Positions 50,315 to 58,721 of a stretch of 64,000 nt of DNA are shown piece after piece (within the stretch, counting starts at the first letter, position 1; each line of letters begins with the position of its first letter). The notes beneath the pieces were generated by a model that searched no databases, was not told the origin of the DNA, and saw only the letters and a program-made list of their open reading frames with translations. The stretch is from Spirochaetales bacterium (GTDB lineage Bacteria > Spirochaetota > Leptospiria > Leptospirales > Leptonemataceae), in contig JABTUL010000001.1 in the NCBI GenBank assembly GCA_015075425.1, positions 1,426,001 to 1,490,000 on the forward strand, read 5' to 3'. The position numbers were made by a program, and so were the translations under genes.

Positions 50315-51180
50315 AGATGAGCTCCAGTGGGCAGGGGGGATTTCCGTAGAGGGATGCGGGCACGGTAACCGCGTTCCATCTGATTTTCATCCAGCCAGAC
50401 GATGGCTCCCGTGGGACAGCGCTCAATGGCCTGACGATCTTCCCTGGCTATCCGATTATAGTTGATACGGGCCAGAGATTCCTCAATATGGATAAGATCC
50501 GGTGCATCTGCCGCGCAAAGCCCGCAGCCGGTGCAGGCCACGCGGCAATCGGCCAGAGCTGCTTCGCCCTCAAGGAGCGATTTACAGGCAACGAAGAGGT
50601 GGTAGTTGACCGGTAGCAGGGAAAAGAGATCGCGCGGGCAGACTTCCACGCAATCGCCACAGGCTGTGCATCGTGCGCTGTCCACGACCGGCAAAGATTG
50701 TGGATTCATGGAAATAGCTTCAAATTCGCAATGGAAGGCGCAGTCTCCAAGGCCCAGGCAACCCCAACTGCAACCCTTGCCACCGCCGCCGACAAGCGCT
50801 GCTGACCGGCAACTTGCCTGTCCTTCATAAAAAACGATCTGGCGGGCCACATTGCGTCCGCCGGCACAGGCCAGCCGTGCCACCCGTCGTTCTGTTTCTC
50901 CTGGAGCCACACCCAGAAGATGTGCGATGCTGTCCCGCGTTTCGGGCGGCGCTACAGTGCAGGCCGATGGGTTCTTCTTATGTTCCAGGAGGGCCCGGGC
51001 AAAGGCGGAACAGCCGGCTTCTCCGCAGGCACCGCAATTGTTTCCCGGAAGTAGTCCGCGGACCTCCCTTAAGAGAGGATCTTCTGCTACCTTGAGCCGA
51101 TTGTGGGCGAGGGCAATAGCCGTCGAAAGGAAAAAACCAAGGCAGCCCATAAAAGCCACCGCTGCCAGGGCTGAATACAC
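50311..51180 (-). CDS. rnfB: Rnf complex subunit B
   Basis: The 289-residue protein has an N-terminal helix and the RnfB FeS domain NNCGACGEAGCSAFA. Further cysteine sets follow: GCSWGCLGLGDCAFHC, CTACGDCVEVCP and ACTGCGLCAADAP. Together they could hold about four [4Fe-4S] clusters and receive electrons from ferredoxin. It is the first gene of the operon, and the next gene (PFOR) starts by ATGA overlap. The upstream gap to the MBOAT gene (51181-51248) is short, so the promoter lies there or in front. Confidence 0.94.
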   Translation of the reverse strand: MYSALAAVAFMGCLGFFLSTAIALAHNRLKVAEDPLLREVRGLLPGNNCGACGEAGCSAFARALLEHKKNPSACTVAPPETRDSIAHLLGVAPGETERRVARLACAGGRNVARQIVFYEGQASCRSAALVGGGGKGCSWGCLGLGDCAFHCEFEAISMNPQSLPVVDSARCTACGDCVEVCPRDLFSLLPVNYHLFVACKSLLEGEAALADCRVACTGCGLCAADAPDLIHIEESLARINYNRIAREDRQAIERCPTGAIVWLDENQMERGYRARIPLRKSPLPTGAHL

Positions 51181-51248
51181 AGTTCATGTATGGGCCAGCA
51201 ATTTAGCCGGTAAAGCGAAATTTGACCCATTCTTATGATCTGGATCAG

Positions 51249-52679
51249 TTAGAACTGAAAGTACAGAAAGGGTGCGCTGGTGGTTACAGAGTAGATGAAA
51301 AAACAAAGCCCGAGAATAGTAAGTGAGCTTGTGTATAAAAATATTCTATTCGACGCGATCTTCTCAGCAAGACTACTTTTCCATTCCATGAGGGCATCAA
51401 CAGTAAAGAGGATAATCATGGGAATGATTACAGATGCAAGCATTGCGATGTGTTCGCCGCCCTCAAGGCTGAATGTTCGTTTGAGCATGGTTGTGCCCAA
51501 GTCTGTTGGACCGCTGTAACCCTCCGCCGGTCGCGCCCGAAAGTAAAACAGCGGAACGGAAAAAACAAAAATTGTATATTGCATCCGGAGCAGAAAGGGA
51601 ACCTTTTCCCACAAAGTCCGAATTCTATCAAATGAGAGAAAGAAGCGCTCCACGATGAGAGCCACAGAACACAGCGTTCCCCACAGAATAAAGTGCCAGT
51701 CAGAACCATGCCAGAGACCGGAAATGAACATAACCAGAAAAACATTGATGTAGGAACGCACTACACTTACCCGGCTGCCTCCCAGAGGAAAGTAAACGTA
51801 ATCGCGCAGCCAGGCCATGAGGGAAATGTGCCATCTCTGCCAGAGTTCTGCAATGGATCCGGAAAAAAACGGCCGGCGAAAATTTTCCGGAATGCGATAA
51901 CCCATGATTCTGCCGGCACCGATGGCAATGTCAGAGTATCCAGAGAAATCACAGTAGATCTGAATCCCGTGGAAGTAGGCGGCAAGCAAGAGTCCCAGAC
52001 TGTTATAGTTTTGGGGAGCAGCGTAGACGGGATCAACGATCGTTCCGATGGGATCGGCAACAAGAGTCTTTTTGAAAAATCCCCAGGCAAGCAGGCGTAG
52101 ACCCGCTTCAAAGTTTTCCCGGGAAAAGCCGTGACTTTCTTTAAACTGATGGAGCAGGTCTTTAGCCCGCATAATCGGCCCGGCCACAAGCTGCGGAAAG
52201 AAAGCCAGAAACAGATTGAAATCAAAAGCGGACGTCTTTTTTTCAAAGGTATGCCGGTAAACATCAATCGCATAGGCCATGGCCTGCAGGGTAAAAAAGG
52301 AAATGCCCATGGGCAGGACAACACCCACCGGTTCCAGATATCGAGAATCGCAGGAGGAAACGCCGCGCAAATAGTTGATACACCAGATGGAGAAATCTAT
52401 GTATTTAAAAAAGTAAAGGATACTGACATTGCACAGAATTGCCAGAGTCAGGTAAGCTTTGCGGGCCCGCTCTACGGCGGTTCTCTCCATGAGCCGGACA
52501 CAGGCAAAGGTGGCCAGTGCAGAAAACAGGAGTAACAGAGTGAAAGGGGCTTCAAATGCTGCATAGAAATAGATACTCGCCAGCAGGAGCCAGGTCTTCT
52601 GACCCTTCCGCTTGAGTAAAAAATAGACACCCATGACGATAGGTGCAAAAACAAAGAAATGTATGGAATTAAAAAGCAT
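51249..52679 (-). CDS. MBOAT O-acyltransferase (AlgI-like)
   Basis: The 476-residue membrane protein has about ten helices and the MBOAT core: FFPQLVAGPIMRAKDLL, FCDFSGYSDIAIGAGR-like text (IYCDFSGYSDIAIG), RWHISLMAWLRDYVYFPLGG, and the catalytic His in SGLWHGSDWHFILWG. AlgI-type proteins take acyl groups across the membrane for O-acetylation of exopolysaccharide. It overlaps its upstream SGNH partner by 11 bases, the usual AlgI/AlgJ-style pairing. The target glycan is unknown. Confidence 0.93.
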   Translation of the reverse strand: MLFNSIHFFVFAPIVMGVYFLLKRKGQKTWLLLASIYFYAAFEAPFTLLLLFSALATFACVRLMERTAVERARKAYLTLAILCNVSILYFFKYIDFSIWCINYLRGVSSCDSRYLEPVGVVLPMGISFFTLQAMAYAIDVYRHTFEKKTSAFDFNLFLAFFPQLVAGPIMRAKDLLHQFKESHGFSRENFEAGLRLLAWGFFKKTLVADPIGTIVDPVYAAPQNYNSLGLLLAAYFHGIQIYCDFSGYSDIAIGAGRIMGYRIPENFRRPFFSGSIAELWQRWHISLMAWLRDYVYFPLGGSRVSVVRSYINVFLVMFISGLWHGSDWHFILWGTLCSVALIVERFFLSFDRIRTLWEKVPFLLRMQYTIFVFSVPLFYFRARPAEGYSGPTDLGTTMLKRTFSLEGGEHIAMLASVIIPMIILFTVDALMEWKSSLAEKIASNRIFLYTSSLTILGLCFFIYSVTTSAPFLYFQF

Positions 52680-53916
52680 TGCCGGTCAATTTGCTCTTTA
52701 TGGCTCTTGCGGCCCAGACGTTACCGGCCACGGTGAGATGTCCGTCCCCCGGAATAAAAAAATCTTTAATTTGTAGACGGCGCGGAGGTTTCCTGCTCTC
52801 ATCAATGAAGCCGCACATGTCACGACTGTGTTCGCGAAGATCGAGCGTCCGGATGCCCCGCTCTTCAAAAAACTTTCCGGCTCTCAAGGCAAAATTGTAG
52901 AAAGGCGAGTATTGATTGTTGGAAGTGCAGTGGTGTGTTTCTACTTCAATCGGCAGGAAGACCACAATGAGTTCGAATTGTTTTTCCTGCGACAGATCAA
53001 TCAACTTTTGAAACGTTTGTGCTGTGATTTCCGGTAGCGGCTCAAGTGCTGCCGGATCGGGCAGGCCCGCTTCGCAGGTGATTCCGGCAGGGACAGGTTC
53101 CGGGCAAGAAAACGGGGCAACGGGACGTGGATTGCAATCCGGGGCCGGTCGCGGGCGGTAGAAGGCAGACCGAAGGTACTCCCCGAAGCCATGGAGTGGA
53201 CGATCGAGTCGCAGGCCCGAGCGCTCCAGCTCCGAACGGAAGGCCTGTCCTGTCATAAGGGTACGTACCTTCAATTGTTCCACAGAAAGGACCAGGGCAT
53301 TGAGCAGATAGCTCAGCCGGGTTGCTTCAAACTGGAGGAAGAAAAGTTTCTTATAGGAAGGGTCCCGGTCACGTAGCACGGAGACTTCATCATCCGGCAG
53401 AATTCCCTGAGCTTTGAGAGGTTCCGGAAGGGTAAAATCATTGGGGGAAACAAAGTAAAGAGCGGTCTTCAAATTCAGATGTTCCGTTGCCTCCTTGAGG
53501 CGCTGGTAGTTGCCAACAGAACCAAAAGCATCCACTCCCAGGTTGACCGCCTGAAGAGTTTCACCGCCGTGCTGCAGATCGTTTAGATGGTGGCAGAAAG
53601 TATCTTCATCGGAAACACCAAAGCCCATAACCAGGCTGTCGCCCACGCAGGCCAGGTGTGAGCGGTGTGGATTCACTTCCGGTCCGCGATAGCCAAGGCT
53701 GTTGATCCGAAACGTTCCCGACCAGGTTTTATTGTAGTGGGTAACATGCTGCTCCATCCCGGGCATCAGGCCTACGTAGTATTCGGGGTGGTAAGAATGT
53801 AACAATTTGATGCGCCGGTAGTATTCCAGATTAGGGTTTGCGATGAGACGCAGTCCCAGCTCCAGGCCAATGAGCGTGGTAAGTAGCACGGCCACGATGG
53901 ATCCAGCTTTCTTCAT
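52669..53916 (-). CDS. AlgJ/PatB-like SGNH acyltransferase partner
   Basis: About 415 residues from ATG 53916 (MKKAGSIVAVLLTT), with GGGG upstream; a longer open frame to 54138 would run over the PsiE-like gene on the other strand and is rejected. A signal anchor is followed by an SGNH domain: block I VGDSLVMGFG, FVSPNDF, and the last block GDGHLTVAGNVWAA. Such proteins transfer acetyl groups supplied by the MBOAT. Two other SGNH proteins (18774, 39525) are built alike. Confidence 0.82.
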   Translation of the reverse strand: MKKAGSIVAVLLTTLIGLELGLRLIANPNLEYYRRIKLLHSYHPEYYVGLMPGMEQHVTHYNKTWSGTFRINSLGYRGPEVNPHRSHLACVGDSLVMGFGVSDEDTFCHHLNDLQHGGETLQAVNLGVDAFGSVGNYQRLKEATEHLNLKTALYFVSPNDFTLPEPLKAQGILPDDEVSVLRDRDPSYKKLFFLQFEATRLSYLLNALVLSVEQLKVRTLMTGQAFRSELERSGLRLDRPLHGFGEYLRSAFYRPRPAPDCNPRPVAPFSCPEPVPAGITCEAGLPDPAALEPLPEITAQTFQKLIDLSQEKQFELIVVFLPIEVETHHCTSNNQYSPFYNFALRAGKFFEERGIRTLDLREHSRDMCGFIDESRKPPRRLQIKDFFIPGDGHLTVAGNVWAARAIKSKLTGNAF

Positions 53917-54028
53917 TCCCCGTCCAGAGCCTGGGCTCAGCTCAGGTTCGCAAGAAAAATCAGCAAGAGAGTGAGGAGGAGAATGAAAATCCTTGTATTT
54001 GCGTCCGCCTCGCTTTTTCTGTCGGGTC

Positions 54029-54472
54029 ATGCATAAAGACGAGTTTGGCAATCCCGATGACCTGCAGGTGCGAATCATCAAAAAAATCGTACATGCAGCT
54101 GTGCGTATTCTTGCCGCAATGATGGTGGTTGTAATCATCCTCGGGGTTATTGATGTTGCCTACCTTTTGCATCAGAAGGCCATGGCGCCTCCGCGCTTCA
54201 TTTTGACCATCAATGACATTCTGGCCACCTTTGGCGCATTCATCGCCGTCCTTATTGCTATTGAAATTCTGGTGAATATATTGCTTTATTTGCGTGACGA
54301 TGTGATTCATGTGAAAATAGTAATGGCCACAGCACTCATGGCTATAGCCCGTAAAGTGATCATTCTCGATTACGATACCATGACGCCCATGTATCTTTTT
54401 GCCACAGCAGCGGTTGTTCTGGCAATGAGTGCCGGCTATTATATGGTTGTAAAGATCAGCGAAGACCGTTAA
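54029..54472 (+). CDS. PsiE-like membrane protein
   Basis: About 147 residues from ATG 54029 (MHKDEFGNPDD). Four hydrophobic helices carry the PsiE family pattern: AAMMVVVIILGVIDVAYLL, TINDILATFGAFIAVLIAIE, YLRDDVIHVKIVMATALMAIARKVIILD. PsiE is a phosphate-starvation-inducible protein of unknown action. The end is three bases before the stop of the convergent coiled-coil gene. The start is divergent from the SGNH gene. Confidence 0.85.
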   Translation: MHKDEFGNPDDLQVRIIKKIVHAAVRILAAMMVVVIILGVIDVAYLLHQKAMAPPRFILTINDILATFGAFIAVLIAIEILVNILLYLRDDVIHVKIVMATALMAIARKVIILDYDTMTPMYLFATAAVVLAMSAGYYMVVKISEDR

Positions 54473-54475
54473 GCA

Positions 54476-57160
54476 TCAGGCGCTGTTGATCACTGTGCGC
54501 ACAACGGCCGGATCCAGTTTCATCTTCCGGGCGATAAGTTCAGGGTCCCATTTATGGTTTAAGTAAAGTTGCAGAATGCTATCGCGTTTCCAGTCGGTCA
54601 GAGCGCCTTTGCCTTTTTTGGCGCGCACAGGCGTCGCTGTAACTTCAGCCAGTTCTCCTTCCCCGGCGCGCTCCATTCCCCGGTCGATCATTCCAAAAAG
54701 GGATCCCAGGCGATCCATTTTCTCTTCCGCCTCGCCAATCAGAGATTCCAGTTCTGATTTCACTTCCAGGCTTTTATCTTTCATTTCATCGGTTCTTTTG
54801 TACATGGTACTGATCTGGCCGGATTTTTCGGAAAGATCAAGCAGGAGGCCATCCATCTGTTCAAAGCGGGATTCGATTTTCTTAAATTCATTTTTGAGCT
54901 GACCGAGTTGTGAGGAGCGGCTTTCCAGGGATTTGAGCTCGTTGTGAAGTTCTGTCTGGCGCAATTCTGCGCGTTCCAGGGCAGCGAGCAGTTTGCTCGC
55001 ATTCTCTGCGGCATCGCGAGCCTCTTTGCGTGATTTTTCCAGGCTTGTCATGGTGGTTTCCACGAATTTGCGCTTTTCCAGCAGGCCGGCGGCGTACACT
55101 TCCATTTCTTTACGGAATTCATCGACCTGATCGAGCCTCTCTTCCAGGGAAGAGAGCAACTTCTCCCGCGAAGACACCTGGTCGATACGGGAAAGCAGTT
55201 CAGCCACATGTCGATCAATGCTGTGGATTTCACGTTCCGATTCATCGATACGCCGCTTCTGGATTTCCAGCAGTTTCAGTTCCGAATCGACATCTTTGCG
55301 GTATTGACGCATCGATTCGATATTGTGCATGTACTCATCAATTTTGCTATTCTCTTCCCGGGCCGCTTCCAGGCGTGCGGTGAAAACTTCGAGGGTTTCA
55401 TCAAGCTTGACGGCGTAGTCATCAATCCGTTCAATTACTTTGATCTTCTCCATGAAATGCTGCAGGCTGCTTTCATGGTCACGGATTTCGCGCAGAGCTT
55501 CTTCCCTCGAAGACCTGACCTGCTGTATCTCCTGGTTTGCTTCACTGATGAGTTTTTTGAAATGATGCCGGGCCTCTTCTATGCGCGTATCGAGTTGCGT
55601 GGCCAATTGCTCCTGTAATGTTTGCATTTTCTGCTCTGCAACGGTCAGCGTCTCCTGGGAGGCTGCTGCCACGTCGGCTTTGAGGGCTTCATGCAGAGTG
55701 CGGATATCTTCGATGGATTTCTCGCTGACTTCCTCAATACGTGCGCGATTACGATTCACATCACGGATCTGACTTTGCAGGGCATCAAGCCGATCGGACA
55801 GATCATGTTTGATTTCTTGAATGTCCTCAATGGTTTTGTGAAGTTTGCTTTCTTCTTTCTGTCTGGCCTCAGCAATGCGACCGATCGCCTGATCTCCTTC
55901 CTGGCGCATATGTTGTTTGATATCCCCGGCGAGAATTTCCAGATTTTCTGATAGCTCTCCCATTTCTGCCCGAATCGCTGTGAGATTTAAGTCCGCAAAT
56001 TTGCGGATCTCTTCGCGTTGCGACTCTGTTTCTGCCTGAAGCCCCGCAGACACCTCTGAGCGAATCCTGGTCATCTCCCGGTCCAGCTGGGTCAGCCTGT
56101 CTTTAAGCTCCGCGGCTCGCCGACGATCCATGTCCCGCCATGTTTCTTCGCTTTGATCAATGCGATCCATGAGCTGCCTTTTTTGTTCCTCAACAAATTC
56201 ATTGAGTCGATTTTCAGCACTCAGATACTTTTCCTGAAAGCGCTGAATCTGGTCATCCATACCGGTGAGCATTTTTTTGCTCTGGTTGATGATATCATCG
56301 CGCTTGGCTATGGCATCCAGGTTGAAGTGCTCCAGGTCAGCGCGAATGCGGCTGATTTCTGATTGCAGAGCTTCCACGGCGGTGTTGCGAATGCTGGCCA
56401 GCCCCGCTTCCATTGATGCTGTCCTTTCCTGGATCTTGCGTTCAAAATTGCTGAAACGGTGTTCCACGATGTTTTCTGCGGCCAGCCATTTATCATCAAG
56501 TCTCTGATTGAACTGGGCTATTCGATCCAGGACCAGGTCAACGTCTGTTGAGGCCTCGGCGACTTTGTTGATAATCGTTTGCCCGTCATTTTGCAGTATT
56601 TCATAGGATGACTGAACACGGGCAACCAGGGCATCGGTGTCTGCCTGCGCCTGCTTCACGAGTCCGGCCACGGCATTGCCGAGCTTGATCTGTGCATCCT
56701 TTTCCTGCAATGACAGCCTGGCTGTTAAATCATCCATCTGGTTTTGAACCTCCTGGATCTCTTTCTGGGCCAGTTGCAATCGTTCCAGTCCCAGATCCAG
56801 GCGTTCCACCTGCAAACCCACGGATTGTGCCCCGGCTGATATTTGAGCAATTTCTGCAGATATCTCACTGATCAGCCTTTGATCGTTTTCGAGTTCAGCG
56901 ACCTTTTCCTGATAGGATTTAAGGGTGGCAGAGAGTTCATTCTGGGTCTGTTTGCTCTGCCGGACCAGAAGCTCAAACTCAAGAGCTGCATCCTTGATTT
57001 CCTGGACATTCTTCTGGGTGGCCTCTTTAAGCTGGGTAACATAGATTTCCCCCATTCGTTTGATCTGGGCCATCCTCAGGCTGCTCCGGTCAAATCGGCG
57101 CAGCAGCAGGGAAAAAAGGATGGAGCTTAAAAGCGATAGGATAATCAAGGTATAGATCAT
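54476..57160 (-). CDS. SpiroCoCo-type giant coiled-coil protein
   Basis: The 894-residue protein has an N-terminal membrane helix (MIYTLIILSLLSSILFSLLL) and then about 750 residues of nearly continuous coiled coil rich in Glu, Lys, Gln and Arg. A short C-terminal module (about 845-894) follows a basic KKGKGALTDWKRD linker and includes LYLNHKWDPELIARKMKLDPAVVRT, a helix-turn-helix-like sequence. The plan is typical of SpiroCoCo proteins of Leptospira and relatives, long coiled-coil proteins proposed to work in cell shape or motility. It is a strong marker of spirochaetes. The helix-turn-helix end could tether DNA, but this is not shown. Confidence 0.85.
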   Translation of the reverse strand: MIYTLIILSLLSSILFSLLLRRFDRSSLRMAQIKRMGEIYVTQLKEATQKNVQEIKDAALEFELLVRQSKQTQNELSATLKSYQEKVAELENDQRLISEISAEIAQISAGAQSVGLQVERLDLGLERLQLAQKEIQEVQNQMDDLTARLSLQEKDAQIKLGNAVAGLVKQAQADTDALVARVQSSYEILQNDGQTIINKVAEASTDVDLVLDRIAQFNQRLDDKWLAAENIVEHRFSNFERKIQERTASMEAGLASIRNTAVEALQSEISRIRADLEHFNLDAIAKRDDIINQSKKMLTGMDDQIQRFQEKYLSAENRLNEFVEEQKRQLMDRIDQSEETWRDMDRRRAAELKDRLTQLDREMTRIRSEVSAGLQAETESQREEIRKFADLNLTAIRAEMGELSENLEILAGDIKQHMRQEGDQAIGRIAEARQKEESKLHKTIEDIQEIKHDLSDRLDALQSQIRDVNRNRARIEEVSEKSIEDIRTLHEALKADVAAASQETLTVAEQKMQTLQEQLATQLDTRIEEARHHFKKLISEANQEIQQVRSSREEALREIRDHESSLQHFMEKIKVIERIDDYAVKLDETLEVFTARLEAAREENSKIDEYMHNIESMRQYRKDVDSELKLLEIQKRRIDESEREIHSIDRHVAELLSRIDQVSSREKLLSSLEERLDQVDEFRKEMEVYAAGLLEKRKFVETTMTSLEKSRKEARDAAENASKLLAALERAELRQTELHNELKSLESRSSQLGQLKNEFKKIESRFEQMDGLLLDLSEKSGQISTMYKRTDEMKDKSLEVKSELESLIGEAEEKMDRLGSLFGMIDRGMERAGEGELAEVTATPVRAKKGKGALTDWKRDSILQLYLNHKWDPELIARKMKLDPAVVRTVINSA

Positions 57161-57179
57161 GGATTGATTCCGGATAATT

Positions 57180-57208
57180 ATAATATTCTTAATGTCTGAT
57201 TATGTCAC
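57180..57208 (-). promoter_or_regulatory. sigma-70-like promoter for coiled-coil gene
   Basis: On the minus strand GTGACA (57208-57203) and TATTAT (57185-57180) are separated by 17 bases, and each matches the consensus in five of six positions. The -10 is 19 bases from the ATG at 57160, so the leader would be short. The -35 lies in the first codons of the divergent methyltransferase gene. This is a prediction from sequence only. Confidence 0.35.
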
Positions 57209-58029
57209 ATAAGGCAAGCTTTTTTCCTGCCCCACCTGCTGCCGGCAAGCAAAAAAATTCCAGGTCCCGGACAGCCGTCGAGGCCCGTAAAAGTGCTCCC
57301 TACACCGCTCTGGCCGCCTCCTACGATGCCATGATGGGGCACGTGGATTTTTCCGGCTGGGCCCGCTATCTTTGCCGGTCCCGGGAGGAGATCCGGGGAG
57401 GAATTTGCCGTAGTGTTCTGGATTTGGGCTGCGGGACCGGCCAACTTCTCTTAGCTATGGTTCCCTTTTTACCCCCCGGCTGCCGGCTGGAGGGTATGGA
57501 CCGATCCGCCGCCATGCTGCGAGTCGCTCGAAAGCATGTTCCCGCCGCCCGGTTTCAAAGATCGGAATTGAGCCACCTCCGCGGGCTCAAGGGACCCTGT
57601 GACTGGCTTGTTTCGACCCACGATGCCTTGAACTATTTGACTGAACCGGCCCGTTTGAAAGAACATTTCAGCAATGCCACCCGCCTCATGAGCGAGACAG
57701 GCCTGTACAGCTTTGATCTGGTCACCCAGGAAAATATCGAGGCTCATTTTGCCGGCCAGAGCGGAGAGGAAGATCTGGGAGAGGTCAGAATTCTCTATCG
57801 ACACGAGTACAATCGGTCCAGACAGATCCTTACCAGTGAACTGGATATCATCTGCGGCACCCGGGTGGCAACGGAGCTGCATGTTCAGCGCTACTACAGT
57901 CCACCGGAAGTAGAGGAGTTGCTTCGTGCTGCCGGGCTCCGTGTTCTTTCCAGGGGAAAGAATTACGGCCGCCGAGAGACCATTACCGATTTTTACAATT
58001 ACCACGTGGCCTGTGACAGAGGAACGTAA
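57202..58029 (+). CDS. class I SAM-dependent methyltransferase
   Basis: The 275-residue enzyme has a basic N-terminal tail, then YTALAASYDAMM and the SAM-binding motif I VLDLGCGTGQLLLAM, with the acidic motif II GMDRSAAML. The C-terminus has EELLRAAGLRVL. The substrate is unknown. The ATG has no clear ribosome-binding site and its first codons overlap the promoter of the divergent gene. The last 17 bases overlap recX. Confidence 0.8.
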   Translation: MSHKASFFPAPPAAGKQKNSRSRTAVEARKSAPYTALAASYDAMMGHVDFSGWARYLCRSREEIRGGICRSVLDLGCGTGQLLLAMVPFLPPGCRLEGMDRSAAMLRVARKHVPAARFQRSELSHLRGLKGPCDWLVSTHDALNYLTEPARLKEHFSNATRLMSETGLYSFDLVTQENIEAHFAGQSGEEDLGEVRILYRHEYNRSRQILTSELDIICGTRVATELHVQRYYSPPEVEELLRAAGLRVLSRGKNYGRRETITDFYNYHVACDRGT

Positions 58030-58435
58030 ACAAGAGCTGTTAAAAAAGCTGCAGCGCTTTTTGTCCCAGCGGGAACGTTCCCGACAGGAAATCACAAAGA
58101 GGATCATTGAAAAGGGAATTTGCGAAGGGTCAGAAGTGCCCGCTCTGCTTGCTGTTCTGGAAGACCTGGGTATGATTGATGATCAGAGATTTGCCCGCGA
58201 GCGAGCCCGTTACAGACTGCGCAACGGCTATGGCCCCCTGGTCATTGCCCGCGAACTTGCACTTCTGGGGGTGACACGCAGCATTGTGGATCGCAGCATG
58301 CCTCCTCCGGAAGAAATCGTGGAAAGCATTGTGCAGTTTAAAAAGAGCAGAGACGGCGGGGTAGATCAAAACTTTCTGCTTCGGCGCGGCTTTCCCCAGC
58401 GCCTGATCCGCCAGGCAGAGAAGCTTTCCGATTAA
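58013..58435 (+). CDS. recX: RecX-family regulatory protein
   Basis: About 140 residues from GTG 58013 (VTEERKQEL). The RecX three-helix repeats are clear: LQRFLSQRERSRQEITKRI, LEDLGMIDDQRFARERARYR, and GVTRSIVDRSMPPPEE with LLRRGFPQRLIRQ. RecX limits RecA filament growth. recA is not in the window. The start overlaps the methyltransferase end, and the 3' end overlaps the convergent DUF1232 gene by four bases. Confidence 0.85.
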   Translation: MTEERKQELLKKLQRFLSQRERSRQEITKRIIEKGICEGSEVPALLAVLEDLGMIDDQRFARERARYRLRNGYGPLVIARELALLGVTRSIVDRSMPPPEEIVESIVQFKKSRDGGVDQNFLLRRGFPQRLIRQAEKLSD

Positions 58436-58710
58436 CCTTTGTGCCTCTTTTTGATAAAACGATCCAGCAGCGGTATACGTATCCCCAGATAAGAGAGTAC
58501 CGAGAGTAATATCACGCCAGCGGTGGCTTCGTCCAGCCAGCCCAGAATGGGATACAGATCCGTGGGTTCCGGAAAAATGATCCAGAAACCGCAAAACAGG
58601 GCTACGGCAATCAAGAAAAGCCTTTTGATCCCTTTTACTTCTACCGGGGCTTCCACTTTTTCAATGCGGGGCTTCTCTACGGACTTTGTTAATTCTTTCT
58701 GTTCTTCCAT
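58432..58710 (-). CDS. DUF1232 membrane protein
   Basis: The 92-residue protein has a charged N-terminus and two hydrophobic segments. It contains FPEPTDLYPILGWLDEATAG and LLSVLSYLG, the signature of DUF1232 (YkvA-like). The family is small, membrane-associated and functionally unknown. It follows the citrate-synthase-like gene by 11 bases on the same strand and may be co-transcribed. Confidence 0.8.
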   Translation of the reverse strand: MEEQKELTKSVEKPRIEKVEAPVEVKGIKRLFLIAVALFCGFWIIFPEPTDLYPILGWLDEATAGVILLSVLSYLGIRIPLLDRFIKKRHKG

Positions 58711-58721
58711 GATACGTTCCT

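Noticed and set aside
53917-54138. Upstream extension of the SGNH gene
   Set aside because: It overlaps the divergent PsiE-like gene, and a proper start with signal anchor exists at 53916.
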